Source: Raphanus sativus
Taxonomy: Eukaryota > Streptophyta > Magnoliopsida > Brassicales > Brassicaceae
DNA length: 64,000 bases
Assembly (NCBI RefSeq): GCF_000801105.2
Contig: NC_079518.1
Span: forward strand, 19,758,800-19,822,799
Direction of reading: 5' to 3'
Positions 46,623-57,507 of this stretch are shown one piece after another. How positions within the stretch are numbered: the stretch's first letter is position 1; the number at the start of each line of letters is the position of its first letter. Made by a program: the position numbers and the translations under genes. The notes under the pieces were generated by a model that searched no databases, was not told the DNA's origin, and worked only from the letters and a program-made list of their open reading frames with translations.

Positions 46623-46630
46623 ATTTGTAG

Positions 46631-46825
46631 CTTAAACTTGCATAGAAGTTTAGAGTTTGAAAAAGAAAATGGTTGAAAAGATAAGGAACATAAAACACTT
46701 GTTATTCTAAAATTACGAATATAATACGTAAATATTTAATATCTTCTATTATTATACAGTTTGATATGGTATTTAACTATTACTAGATTTTGATCTGCAC
46801 GACCGCACAAATGTTTGTTTTCAGT

Positions 46826-46866
<41 letters not shown>

Positions 46867-47111
46867 CAAATTAATATATGCATTAAACAATTTATTAAAT
46901 ATCATATTGTATTATGTTTATATTCAATTTTGATCCGCAGACTTTTTAAAACCAAATTTCTTATTAGCAATTTTTTACGTTTATTCATTTCAGATAATAT
47001 ATCATTATATATACAAAAAGTCTAAGATATATCAATTTTTATACATGTATTATATAGTTTTCGAATATCAAATCGTTATGTTACCGTATTATATTTTTAG
47101 CATAAATATTT
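46631..47111. other. AT-rich intergenic with (TA)n
   Basis: A (TA)n tract lies at 46828-46863. Nothing else is recognised. Confidence 0.6.
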
Positions 47112-47696
47112 GAAATTTTTATTCTCTAGAACACATTCTCACTTTCAAATTACACATTAAGACACTTCTCTTATGTCACAAAGTTTTTCTATGCGTAAGA
47201 TTTTTTTATCTTCTACGACACATTTCAATTTTAGTATTACACGTTTAGGCACTTCATGCATGAGACACACTTTCTATGTATGTTTTGTCCTATATACCCT
47301 CAATTCTAGTCAATACTCTTTCCCCAATTCACTTTCTCAAAAACCTAATTTCGAATCAAAAAAACAGAAACCTCTCGATCCCTTCCAAAACTTCAAGACT
47401 TCCTGATCGATGAAAAACAAGAAACTCAAATCACCAGCAAAATATTATAAATCTGGTACCTGTAAGTCGTCAACGACAACCAAGGTCAGATCTTTTTTAT
47501 CTCGATATCTTCCAATTTCATTTCTTTTTTGGATTTCATGAGCTGATTTTGAAGTCCTTCTTTTTCAAATAGGTGACAAACAATCAGATCCAGATTCTCC
47601 TACTATGAAGAACAAGAAACACATAATCGCATATGAGGGTCCTTCTGACAACCAAGGTCGGATATTTTTTTGGTCTCAAGCTTACAACTCTTCTTT

Positions 47697-47768
47697 GCGA
47701 TGGAGGAACTAAAGCTCTGTTGCCAAGCTCTGTTGCGATGGAGGAACTAAAGCTCTGTTGCCAAGCAC
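47697..47768 (+). repeat. 38-bp tandem duplication
   Basis: GCGATGGAGGAACTAAAGC and the following bases to CCAAGC occur at 47697 and 47735. Confidence 0.85.
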
Positions 47769-47834
47769 GTCCCCTATGGTTAGCCAAATCTCTTGCTCTT
47801 ATTACAAGTAAAAACTTAAAGATCGTTACTTTAG

Positions 47835-48310
47835 CTAGTGTTTAGATTCGAATGGATGTGATTTAGTTTAAAATATGTTTTTTTTTTCTAAACATGAAAG
47901 AAAGATGGAAGTGTCCACATAGGCGTCCACATTAATTTGTTCACTCACATGAACTTGTGTTCACATTTGTCTACATTTTTTGTGTCCACGTTTTTTTGTG
48001 TGTCCACGTTTCTTCAATCCACATATTCCATTTTGTAAAGAAAACTCAAATGAGTGGTCAAACTACATTCGCCTAGCTAGCGTTTTAGATTCGAATGGAT
48101 GTGATTTAGTTTAAAGTCTGTCTTTTTTTTTTCTAACATGAAAGAAAGATGGAAGGGTCCACATAGGCTGTGTCCACATTTGTTCACTCACATGAACTTG
48201 TATCCACATTTTTTTGTAAGTGTGTGTCCACGTTTCTTCAATCCACATATTTCATTTTGTAAAGAAAACTCAGAAGTGGTCAAACTACATTCACCTACAT
48301 TTTCGTATGA
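47835..48310 (+). repeat. Tandem duplication of about 240 bp
   Basis: The word TAGATTCGAATGGATGTGAT at 47843 recurs at 48086. The units share GTCCACATAGG, TTCACTCACATGAACTTGT and GTCCACGTTTCTTCAATCCA, with small indels. Confidence 0.88.
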
Positions 48311-48702
48311 TTCAGAACTTTGCCGCTGAAACATTTTCCTACTTCAAATTAGAAATAAACAATAAATCATATGATTTATGAAAAAGCTGTAAAAGCAATT
48401 TTTGATTGTGTGTTTATTTAACAGAAAACAAAAGTTAGATATAAAATAAACTTATTTTATCGATATATTGTTTGTTATAACTTGTCCACAAAAATAAATC
48501 CATGTATACTGCGACACTGTCTAATATAACTTGAAAGAAAACCAAACATGATAACTCTTTAAAAAAAATTACTCTTCGCGAAAAAGCAGAAATAAAGGAA
48601 ATCACAAAACGACACACTCTCTGCCATTTCTCAGATCCACCAGCGAAGGACATTTTGGTTACAAATAAAGACAGTACATCAAAAATGTGTCTCTCCAACA
48701 AC

Positions 48703-48744
48703 AAGTGTCTTATAGCGTTAAAAAAAAAGAATAAAGTGTCCTAT
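48703..48744 (+). mobile_element. Tail-only micro-insertion (one TSD mismatch)
   Basis: AAGTGTCTTAT and AAGTGTCCTAT flank a 20-bp insert ending in an A run plus GAATA. Confidence 0.4.
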
Positions 48745-48867
48745 TTGGTAACTTAGAACATTTTTTCTCTTTTTGACACTTTTAGACACGATCTGCTGGA
48801 GAGACACTTTACATAGAATCCAAGAGGTGTTTTGGACAGAAATGCCCTTCTTGAAGTAGACTGAAGT

Positions 48868-48902
48868 AGACGTACTTCTGTTAAAAAAAAAGAGACGTGC
48901 TT
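48868..48902 (+). mobile_element. Tail-only micro-insertion (one TSD mismatch)
   Basis: AGACGTACTT and AGACGTGCTT flank a 15-bp insert (CTGTT, then an A run). Confidence 0.35.
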
Positions 48903-49859
48903 AAGTTTTGAAGTAGTTAGTTTTTGGTTTATTTTATATTATTGTTATTTTTATTTCCCTTGACATTTTCATTTACTTTTATCTCAAATTTTAAAATATA
49001 TATATTAAAAGTAATTGTCACATTGAACTATATACAAAATTCTCTATCTTTTAACATCTATTTTCATATATATATATATATATATATGAACATATATATA
49101 GAAAAACGTGGATATGGACACAAAAATGTGGATAATAGAACTATAGATTAATTGTGGACATAGACACCAAAATATAGATCATGAATGCGTACATGATTAA
49201 AAAGCCCGACATTATAACTAACAAGATTTGAGAGGGTTCACATTATTCCATAAAAAAATTGTATAAGCCAATCTAAAGAACTGTATAAGCCAATGATCAA
49301 CGCTCCGCATACGAGAAATTTTTGGACTAAAATCATTTTCATATCCAATAATCTTGACTGAAATTGCATAAGCAAAGCGAACAATTGCTTTAACAAAGAG
49401 TTCCCAAAACAAAACAAAAAGTAAACTAACTAACCTTACATGTCGGAATCTGTTTCTTAAGGGGAGCAGTTGCGTTTGCGGAGTTTTGTTCGACTGTGTT
49501 TCAGAGATGATGGCCACAAAACAGACAAGTTTGAAGAAGAAAATGATTCTGATTCATGGAGTGGGGGATCAAAATGGATTGGAGTGAGACAATAACAAGA
49601 AATTGCAATCAGATAAATCCATAAAAAGGTGGAACTAGGGTTCGTGAATTGGAACATATTTGGGAAAGTGCCTTTCTCGATTTTTTTTTTTAAATCACCA
49701 AACAAAAACAAAAACAATTAAAGCATAAAAGGCAACTAGAGTGAAAAATTGGTTAAGAGGGTATTATGGACATTATGCAAGTAGAATGTGTCTTGCAAGT
49801 GGGATGTGTCTTATTGTGATATTGTAAAGTCAAAATGTGTCATAAAGAGTAAATTTTTC

Positions 49860-50957
49860 ATAAAAAAAAAAACTTTCATTTCTATACACCTACCACAAAC
49901 CGTAAATCAGTTTGGTCTCCACTAATTAGACATCATAAATGGTCTCCACTAACACCAACTCATTTCTTGTTTTATTTCGTCCAACAGAGGGCAATTTAGT
50001 CCGAAATCAGCATATCCAAGAGAAGAAGTGCCCATTCAGTAACATGTGCCTTAAGATGTCAAAAAGGTGAATAAAGTATCTCAAATGGTAACACACTCTA
50101 AATATTTTACATTTATGAAATTGTTTGTACAAATTTATTAATTTAATATAATGTTATCATATTTAGTTCAATATAATAGTTTGATTTAATATGAATTATT
50201 ATTATTATTAAATAGATAATTTTTTTTTTCATTTTATAAATGATAGCTGAATATTTACTAATCTATAATATAATGAGAGAGTTGGGGCTTTCCCAGCGCG
50301 CCACGTCAGCCATCTATGGATCCCACATTCATTGATTTTCTTCGCGTGGGCTTTATTATTAATCTCAACATTTATTTGTTGTATGCTTCATAATGATCTC
50401 GGTGGCCCATTTGTAACTCAGTTAATACCCGACTTCTGATAGAATCCGATAACTCATCTTCTCTATCATAGCAACGATTTACGAAAACCACACCCACATA
50501 CCAACCTCTACGTCTTCTTCGATTAAATCCATGTACTGTTTATCTTCTTATCTCTTCATCTCCCAGATTTTACTCAGAGCATCAATTATGGTTGCGTTGT
50601 ATAACCGATGGAAATTCTCCCCTATAAATATACTTCATATGACACATCGGAGCAGTGCATGTCGTCTGAAGTCAAGGCTAAATTGAATTGGCGCAGACTT
50701 CAATCAATCCTCGACAATTTCCTCCTTTTCGGCTACTATTGCTCAAACAGCCGTCTCGCCCTTGATGATCTCCACTTTAGTCTGACTTCTCTGAGGTGGT
50801 GGTTGGCCGGATCCGCCTTTTGGGATTCAAGGAACATTGAAAAATGGTGAATTTGTGTGTCACCCTCCTGCTAGATGAAAAGGTATCAACATCTTTCTCC
50901 TAATCTTTAAAGTTTTTATCGTTGTTTTTATCAAAAAAAATCTGCAAAATAACATAT
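49860..50957. other. Intergenic; possible Helitron 5' end at 50262
   Basis: TCTATAATATAATGAGAGAG at 50262, followed by GGGGCTTTCCCAGCGCGCCACGTCAGC, resembles the 5' ends of Arabidopsis Helitrons, which begin TC and insert between A and T (here A then TC). An open stretch at 50608-50850 might be captured gene sequence. No CTRR end with a hairpin was found downstream. Confidence 0.35.
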
Positions 50958-50974
50958 AATAAAGCCTTACTTGG

Positions 50975-52436
50975 GTGGAAGATACTATAGCTCGTCGACA
51001 TTCTTACAGTCGACAAGCTCAACTAGTTCTTCGTTTGGGTGGAAATCCATTCAAGAAGGAAAAAACCTATTACAAAAAGGTTTAATCTTGCAAATTGGAG
51101 ATGGAAGAAGTGTCAGTGTATGGGAAGACTTATGGCTCCCATGAACTCCTCCTCGCCGGGTAATATCTCCTTGTCTACAACCTAACATGAAAGTATCTGA
51201 GTTTATAAATCAGAATACAGCTACATGGAATCTGGATAAGTTACAAATGTTTTTTCTTCCGGAAGATATTGAAGCGATAACATCTATTCGATTATCAAGG
51301 TACCACTCCTCAGATCATTATGTTTGGCCATATACAAAGAATTTAGAGTATACGGTTAAGTCGGGCTATTGGGCGGCTACACATGATTTCATGGATAATG
51401 CAGTAATTCTTCCTCCGTCAGGGTCTGTGGTTCTTAAGACTTGGATATGGAAATTGGAAATTCTTCCTAAAGTACAGCAGTTCTTATGGCGAGTAGTGTC
51501 CAGTGCTCTGCCTACTTATGTTCAACTTTGCTCAAGGGGAATATATACTGATCCTATTTGTTAGCGGTGCTGTCAGGAAGATGAAACTATCAATCATGTG
51601 TTATTCCTGTGTCCGCATGCTCAAGCTACATGGCGATGTTCTGATCTATCTTTCCTACAAATCCAATCGCTGAATTTGGAGGATAATCTCTCTGCTTTAT
51701 TCATGGCTATGACTAACGACGATGTCCCAAGTAAGATAGCGAAGTTGTCGTTTTGGGTGTTATGGTATATATGGAAATCTTGGAATGAGTTTCTATTTGC
51801 TAAAACGAATGTTCATCCAATAGAGGATATCCATAGAGCTATAGCTGCCAATGATGAATGGAATGCAGTTTATATTAGTAAAAGATCAGTTCAGTGTCCT
51901 CCGCTTAAGTCTTCAGCTTGGGAACCTCCTCCTACCGATTGGTTAAAATGTAACTTTGATTGTAGTTTCAGAAATGATACGAGATCGGCGGGGATTGGTT
52001 GGATGATACGAGATACGAGTGGTTCTTTTCTGGTGGGTGGAATGGCTCGACTGGATAATGTGGTGTCAGCAGTTCAGGGAGAAGCATTGGGGCTTTTATT
52101 TGCTCTGCAACAGGTTTGGATTCGAGGTTGGCGAAAGGTTTGGTTTGAAGGTGATTGTGTAGAGCTTACTGCTGTAATTAATCAAATGGTCCCTCACCAT
52201 TTGCATATTGGTAATGTCCTTTATGATATTCGTCACTGGATGAGCTTATTACCAGATTGTTCTTTGGCCTCCATAAATAGAGAGAGAAATCAAGCTGCAG
52301 ATGTTCTGTCCCGACGTGCTTTTCTTGAAGACAATGTTGTATCTTGTTTTTCTGTTCCTCCTTCTTGGTTACTAAACTATTTGTATTGGCCGTATACATT
52401 ATAGTTATCAATAAAGGTTGTTAAAAAAATAAAAAT
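50975..52436 (+). mobile_element. 5'-truncated LINE with 14-17 bp TSD
   Basis: AAAGCCTTACTTGG occurs at 50961-50974 and 52437-52450. A further three shared bases could extend it to 17. The insert ends with GTTAAAAAAATAAAAAT. It covers the RT C-terminus, zinc-binding and RNase H regions of an L1 ORF2 and is a clean target-primed insertion. Confidence 0.93.
50985..52404 (+). pseudogene. LINE ORF2 C-terminal region with two stops
   Basis: The frame is continuous apart from TGA at 51142-51144 (after VWEDLWLP) and TAG at 51562-51564 (after YTDPIC). Motifs are FGWKSIQEGKNLLQKG, YTVKSGYWAATHD, KVQQFLWRVVSSALPT, and the zinc-binding CCQEDETINHVLFLCPHAQATW. The RNase H then has WLKCNFDCSFRND (first Asp), GEALGLLFALQQ (Glu), FEGDCVELTAVI (Asp) and RNQAADVLSRRA. 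It ends at TAG/TTATCA about 25 bp before the tail. Few lesions imply a young copy. It belongs to a different L1 clade from the element at 3.3 kb. Confidence 0.87.
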
Positions 52437-52450
52437 AAAGCCTTACTTGG

Positions 52451-53887
52451 ATTTCAATAAAGGGATCTTGACGGGTATTTGCATATCAGGAAAACAATGC
52501 TCTGCTTTAATTCAATCAAACTACATATTCAGATAATAACACTGGGTCGTCTTAGAACAATTCAAGACCTTCCCTAAGCTTTTTAATCATCATTATATAT
52601 CCACGTTTAATTAAAGTTTGATATAGTTTAAAAGAGATTCATCAAAAGTTTGTAGTTTTGTTTTGCAGTGTAACATGTTCATTTATAGTTTGGTCTCTGT
52701 GGTTCGAAAGTGTTTTTCTCATTAACATATTGACATTGTTTTGTTCTGTGGGTTTTATTTTAGGTGCCAAAAACCTCGACTGATGGAGGCTAAGATCGAG
52801 AAGCTGAGTCTCACTCTGGTGAATCAACCGGAGTTTCTGTGAGTAATCATGTTCTTTACTGAATGAACACGTACATCTATGAATCCTTGATGAGTGAAAA
52901 ATATGATTTTATTGGGTTTCCTTAGAAAGAAGAAAGATTGAAGTTAGCATGCTCTTTTATATCTCTGTAGTTTGTGAAGAAAACAAGCCGGGACGACGGC
53001 TGAACCAGTGAATCGTTCGGTATCACCAGATAGAGGCAGATCAAAGAATGCAGCTTTGCCATCTACATCACAAGAGACTTGTGGTAGATTAAATGTTTAA
53101 GGCATACTTTGAAAGAACTTTTTCTAGAGAACTAGGAAACTCATATCATGTTGTGATAGGTATGTTAGTTTTCTCTTTATGAAGTATCAAGCAAGTTGAT
53201 ATTTCCTTTGTTTAGTGTTCGTGGATATATGATATATCTATAATCTATGTCCTTTGTAGGTATTGGTAAATGCATTCGTACGACACAAATAAATTTAAAC
53301 GTTATAATTTGAAGAAATGCAAGTGTTTCATGTGAAAACTAACAGGTTCTTACATACACATGGAAATTTTATTGGTTGATTCAAAATTATTTCTAAATAC
53401 TGCATATTCAAAGGCTTCTAGATTAGCCTGTCCCATTAGAAGTTATAATAGATGAGCTATATCTGCCACTATCTGTACGCTTTCAAATTTAAAATCAAGC
53501 AGTCATGACCATATCATTCTCTTGGCTATTAACATCACAAATTCAATAAATCCCATCAAACAATGGCTATAAACCCTTTAATGATCGAAATACATTGCCG
53601 AGCCGGTGAAATATTCATACGTTATCATCACCTCCACATAAGCGTTAAAAACCCTTAAAGCTATTTTAAGGAGATTGTTGCCAGGCACTGCTGGCTCACA
53701 AATGGATTAATAAGATTTCATGCAAGAAACTTCACATCTTCTCTGAGATCTACCGTGTCTCCAAGCAACTAAGCCCATCACCAATGGTGAAAAAAACTTT
53801 ACTAGCGATCTGGAATTGAGTTCTGATGTTTGGAGTACAACATCCCAGAATCCCACTACAGCAGGAATACTATACTTGGCTACTTTA
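52451..53887 (+). other. Non-coding region with one exon-like fragment
   Basis: A stretch at 52764-52840, after a TTTTATTTTAG acceptor, reads MEAKIEKLSLTLVNQPEFL and then a stop or donor (GTGAGTAA). A later piece near 52990-53090 is also coding-like. Neither is recognised. With the possible Helitron start at 50262 they could be captured gene pieces. The rest is AT-rich. Confidence 0.3.
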
Positions 53888-54460
53888 TGAAGGTGTATGG
53901 GAAGACGATGCTGTAGCAGAGCTAAAGTAGTTCATAAAGTGTGACATGAACTACTACATCAGAGAGGCGGTTTCTGAGAAGCACGCATCAAGACCGATGC
54001 ACTAAAAGAAGATTTAATGAAGAGGGACATTAAAGGAAGACTTGAAGAAGAAGCAATCGATCTAAAGAGAAAAGGAAGATTGGCTTATTCGCTGAAGTAG
54101 AAGAAATGGAAAATTTCCATTGGATAGATAGATTAGATCTAGGGCTTCATCAAAGATATATAAAAGAAGCGTAGGCACTGAGGGAGAGCTTTTAGCAATA
54201 GAGAGTTTTGTACGTCCTAAGAAGGAGAAGCAAAGCATCTAGGGGTTAAGAGCTTAGGTGGTTCAGAGTCTGTCTTAGATCTCTGAACGAGTTGACTAGC
54301 AAACAAGTCGAGGTTTGTCTTGAGCTTGTTTGATTTATTGCTTTTAAGAAGAACTTGTAAGAGCTTTTGAAAGAATAAATATAGTCTTATTTCTTGGAAT
54401 TGAATAACCCTGTACTACGGTGTGTTCTACATAGCGTAGCTTGTTTATCTTACATTAACA
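53888..54460 (+). mobile_element. 5' LTR of the copia element
   Basis: It starts TGAAGGTGTATGGG and ends TTACATTAACA. It is highly similar to the solo LTR at 16063-16653. A TATA box (TATATAAA) is at 54157-54164, and a primer-binding site follows two bases after the end. Confidence 0.93.
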
Positions 54461-54462
54461 AT

Positions 54463-54474
54463 TGGTATCAGAGC
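54463..54474 (+). other. copia primer-binding site
   Basis: TGGTATCAGAGC, complementary to the 3' part of initiator tRNA-Met, the usual plant copia primer. Confidence 0.92.
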
Positions 54475-54522
54475 AGGTATCTGTGCTTTGTCTATTTAAA
54501 CAGGTAGATCCTGCGGAGTAAG

Positions 54523-57507
54523 ATGGATAGCTATCGCGAGTTGGTGATAAGTTCCAAAGTGATCTTTGAAGTAGGAAACTATGGATTCTGGAAGGCGCAC
54601 ATGAAGGCTACAATCAAGGGTATTGACCCATTGGCGTGGAAGGCTGTGGAATCTGGTTGGAAATCACCTGTTGCAAGAGCCGAGGATGGGACAGACGTTC
54701 CAAAACTGGAGGAGCTCTGGACTGATGATGAGAACAAGATGGCTAAGTTCAATGCTCGTGCACTAACTGTCATACATTGCAGTGTAGCAAGGAAGCAGTT
54801 TGAACTAATTCAAGGATGCGAGGCAGCAAAGGATGCATGGGATATTCTGCAGAAGCATTTTGAAGGAACCTCAAAGGTTCAGAGTTCTAGAAAGGATATG
54901 CTTGCAACAAGATTTGAAGAGCTAAAGATGGAAGAGAATGAATCTGTTGGAGATTTCAGCTCAAAGATTAGCTCACTGGCACAAGAAGCACTTACGCTTG
55001 GGAAGAAATACAAAGAGAAGAAACTTGTGAAGAAGTTCCTGAGGTGCTTGCCGTCTAAGTTCATGGCATACAAAGCAGCTATGACCATCTCCTGTAACAC
55101 TGACGAGATGACATTTGATGAAGTGGTTGGAATATTACAAGCTCATGAGATGGAAGTGGCTGGTGTGTCTGGTGGAATGAAGGAAAAAGGAATTGCTCTT
55201 GCATCAGTTGAAAAGGAGCACATGGATGATAACGATCCTGTGAGTCTTCTGGTCAGAAGGTTTGATAGAGCTCTACGAAAAGTGGAGAATAGGCAGAAGA
55301 AGTTTGGCCAAAGTAGGAAGACGTCTGAGCCAGAGAAGAACTACATGAAGAATGATCCTAAGTGCTATGAATGCAAGGGGTATGGTCACTTTCGAACTGA
55401 GTGTCCCACAGTGAAAAGAAGAGAGATCCAGTGTCATAACTGCAAGGTATATGGACACACTCAAGCTGAGTGCGAGTCGGATGGTAGGAGAAAGCCAGAA
55501 AAGTCCATGATAGGAATCAATGACAGCGAGTCCGACAGCGAAAGTGAAGAGGAAGTGAACAACTTTGTGGCGTTTCTAGGAATCGTGGAATGTGATTCAG
55601 GATCTGAGAGTGATGCTGAGCAAGAAAATGACTTAGATGAAAGCTGCAAGGAAGTTCGAGAGACGCTAGTGAAGCTGGGAACAGAGAATTTGGCCTTTGC
55701 TAAAGAGAAGGCACGACTGGAAGTTGAAGTACAAGTGTTGAAGGATGATCTCAACAGGGAAGCTGAGTTGGCCAAGGAAAGTGTGAATCTGATCAAAGAA
55801 AAATTGGTCCTGTCTAAGCAAGCGGACGAGCTCAGAGAAGAGTTACTTGCTGAAAGAAAGAAAGCAGCTGATCTTCAAGCTGAATTAGATCAGCAATATC
55901 GGAAGATTAAGATGCTCACGGGAACCAAGCAACTTGACAAGATTCTGAGCAGTGGAAGAACTGAAAACTCATTGATGGGACTTGGTTACACTGGAAGACA
56001 GAGCAGCTCAACAGGTACAACGCGCTTTGTGTCTGGAGGTTTTGTCCATGCTGAAGAAACTAAGACACAAACTACTCCAGCTCAGATTAGTGGATGTTTC
56101 TTCTGTGGGAAGTTTGGTCATTACAAGAGGTATTGCTACAAGTATCTGGAACGGGTCAAACAAGTATGGAGACAACACACGTTTTGGAGAATAGGGAAGA
56201 CTTCTCGAGGCTGGATGAAGAAAACTGACTTGTATCCTAAGATAGTGACTGAGCCAAGAAGTACCGTACGATGTAACATGGCGCGAGTGTCAAGTGATTC
56301 TGAATCTGAGGAACCATGGTACTTCGACAGTGGATGTTCTAGACACATGACGGGAAACATTGAGTATCTAGACAAAGTGTCAAAGGTAAAAGGAGGAAAG
56401 GTAACCTTTGGAGATGGAGGCTGTGGTGTCATTCAAGGCAAAGGTACAACATGTAACTCAGAAGTACCTAAATTGGTGAATGTCTACTTTGTCAAAGGAT
56501 TAAAGACTAATTTGATCAGCGTGAGTCAACTGTGTGATGACGGACTTACGGTGTGCTTCTCAGCAATTGATTGCCGTGCCATAAATCAACATGGTGTAAC
56601 AGTACTACAAGGTGTGAGATCTGGCAATAACTGTTACATGTGGGAAAAGAAGGTTAAGTGCTTGTCAGCTCAAGAGAATATTGATCTATGGCATAGACGT
56701 TTGGGACATATGAACTTCAGGAATCTAACGAATCTAGTATGCAACGACTTGGTTCGAGGAGTACCCAAACTCAAGATCGATGACAAGATTGTGTGTGGTG
56801 CATGCAATGAGGGAAAGCAAGTCAAGATACAACACAAAAAGGTACCGGATGTGCAGGCAAAGGCACCATTGGATCTAGTTCACATGGATCTCATGGGTCC
56901 TATGCAAACCGAGAGTATCGGAGGGAAGAAGTATGTGTTTGTACTAGTAGATGACTACACCAGGTTCACTTGGGTTCGGTTTCTCAGGGAAAAGTCAGAA
57001 GTGTCTGAGAGTTTCAAAATCTGGGCGCTTCAACTCATAAATGAAAAGGGAGGAATCAAGAAGATACGCAGTGATCATGGTGGTGAGTTCGAGAATGAAG
57101 CCATGACTACTTTTCTTGAATCAAGAGGAATAGCTCACCAGTTTGCAGCACCTTGGACACCTCAGCAGAATGGAGTTGTTGAACGGAAGAATAGAACTCT
57201 ACAGGAAATGGGGAGAGCAATGCTTCATGGTAATAAGATAGCCAAGAGGTTCTGGGCTGAAGCACTCAGCACAGCGTGTTACACAATCAACCGTGTGTAT
57301 GTCAGAAAAGGGACAACAAAGACACCGTATGAGATGTGGACAGGCAAAACTCCTAATCTTAGTTACTTTCATGTTTTTGGATGCAGGTGCTACATACTGA
57401 ATGACAAGGACTATCTTGGGAAGTTTGACTCAAGAAGTGATGAAGGATTCTTTCTGGGTTATGCACAGTCTAGTTCAGCATATCGAGTCTACAACAAGCG
57501 GACATAA
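54523..57507 (+). CDS. copia Gag-protease-integrase polyprotein (opens the pol frame, ends at a stop)
   Basis: 994 codons from ATG 54523. A gag domain occupies about residues 1-230. Two CCHC zinc knuckles follow at 281 and 304 (CYECKGYGHFRTEC, CHNCKVYGHTQAEC), then an acidic and coiled-coil-like spacer (about 330-480) and a third knuckle at 525 (CFFCGKFGHYKRYC). The aspartic protease motif FDSGCSRHMTG is near 600 and the GAG-pre-integrase HRRLGHMNF near 723. The integrase core has all three acidic residues (DLVHMDLMGP, IRSDHGGEF, QQNGVVERKN). It stops at TAA 57505-57507, but the same frame resumes with RT, so the stop is a single nonsense change in an otherwise intact polyprotein. Three knuckles and a long coiled-coil spacer resemble a distinct group of plant copia gag proteins. 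It encodes the particle protein and the enzymes for cleavage and integration. Confidence 0.9.
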   Translation: MDSYRELVISSKVIFEVGNYGFWKAHMKATIKGIDPLAWKAVESGWKSPVARAEDGTDVPKLEELWTDDENKMAKFNARALTVIHCSVARKQFELIQGCEAAKDAWDILQKHFEGTSKVQSSRKDMLATRFEELKMEENESVGDFSSKISSLAQEALTLGKKYKEKKLVKKFLRCLPSKFMAYKAAMTISCNTDEMTFDEVVGILQAHEMEVAGVSGGMKEKGIALASVEKEHMDDNDPVSLLVRRFDRALRKVENRQKKFGQSRKTSEPEKNYMKNDPKCYECKGYGHFRTECPTVKRREIQCHNCKVYGHTQAECESDGRRKPEKSMIGINDSESDSESEEEVNNFVAFLGIVECDSGSESDAEQENDLDESCKEVRETLVKLGTENLAFAKEKARLEVEVQVLKDDLNREAELAKESVNLIKEKLVLSKQADELREELLAERKKAADLQAELDQQYRKIKMLTGTKQLDKILSSGRTENSLMGLGYTGRQSSSTGTTRFVSGGFVHAEETKTQTTPAQISGCFFCGKFGHYKRYCYKYLERVKQVWRQHTFWRIGKTSRGWMKKTDLYPKIVTEPRSTVRCNMARVSSDSESEEPWYFDSGCSRHMTGNIEYLDKVSKVKGGKVTFGDGGCGVIQGKGTTCNSEVPKLVNVYFVKGLKTNLISVSQLCDDGLTVCFSAIDCRAINQHGVTVLQGVRSGNNCYMWEKKVKCLSAQENIDLWHRRLGHMNFRNLTNLVCNDLVRGVPKLKIDDKIVCGACNEGKQVKIQHKKVPDVQAKAPLDLVHMDLMGPMQTESIGGKKYVFVLVDDYTRFTWVRFLREKSEVSESFKIWALQLINEKGGIKKIRSDHGGEFENEAMTTFLESRGIAHQFAAPWTPQQNGVVERKNRTLQEMGRAMLHGNKIAKRFWAEALSTACYTINRVYVRKGTTKTPYEMWTGKTPNLSYFHVFGCRCYILNDKDYLGKFDSRSDEGFFLGYAQSSSAYRVYNKRT

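Larger units (their letters stand above)
47112..49859. mobile_element. Possible Mutator-like element with long imperfect ends
   Basis: The left ~200 bp (GAAATTTTTATTCTCTAGAACACATT, then ATTAAGACACTTCTC) resembles the reverse complement of the right end (GAAAAATTTACTCTTTATGACACATT, then AATAAGACACATCCC). Long degenerate terminal inverted repeats around a 2.7-kb body suggest a non-autonomous Mutator-like element. The flanking 9-mers (TAAATATTT and ATAAAAAAA) do not match well, and no transposase is seen. An interior stretch near 48690-48800 has similar ACACTT/GTGTC words. Confidence 0.35.

Noticed and set aside
55461..55796. Antisense frame over the copia gag
   Set aside because: Shadow of the strongly supported polyprotein frame, Ser-rich complement of its acidic region.
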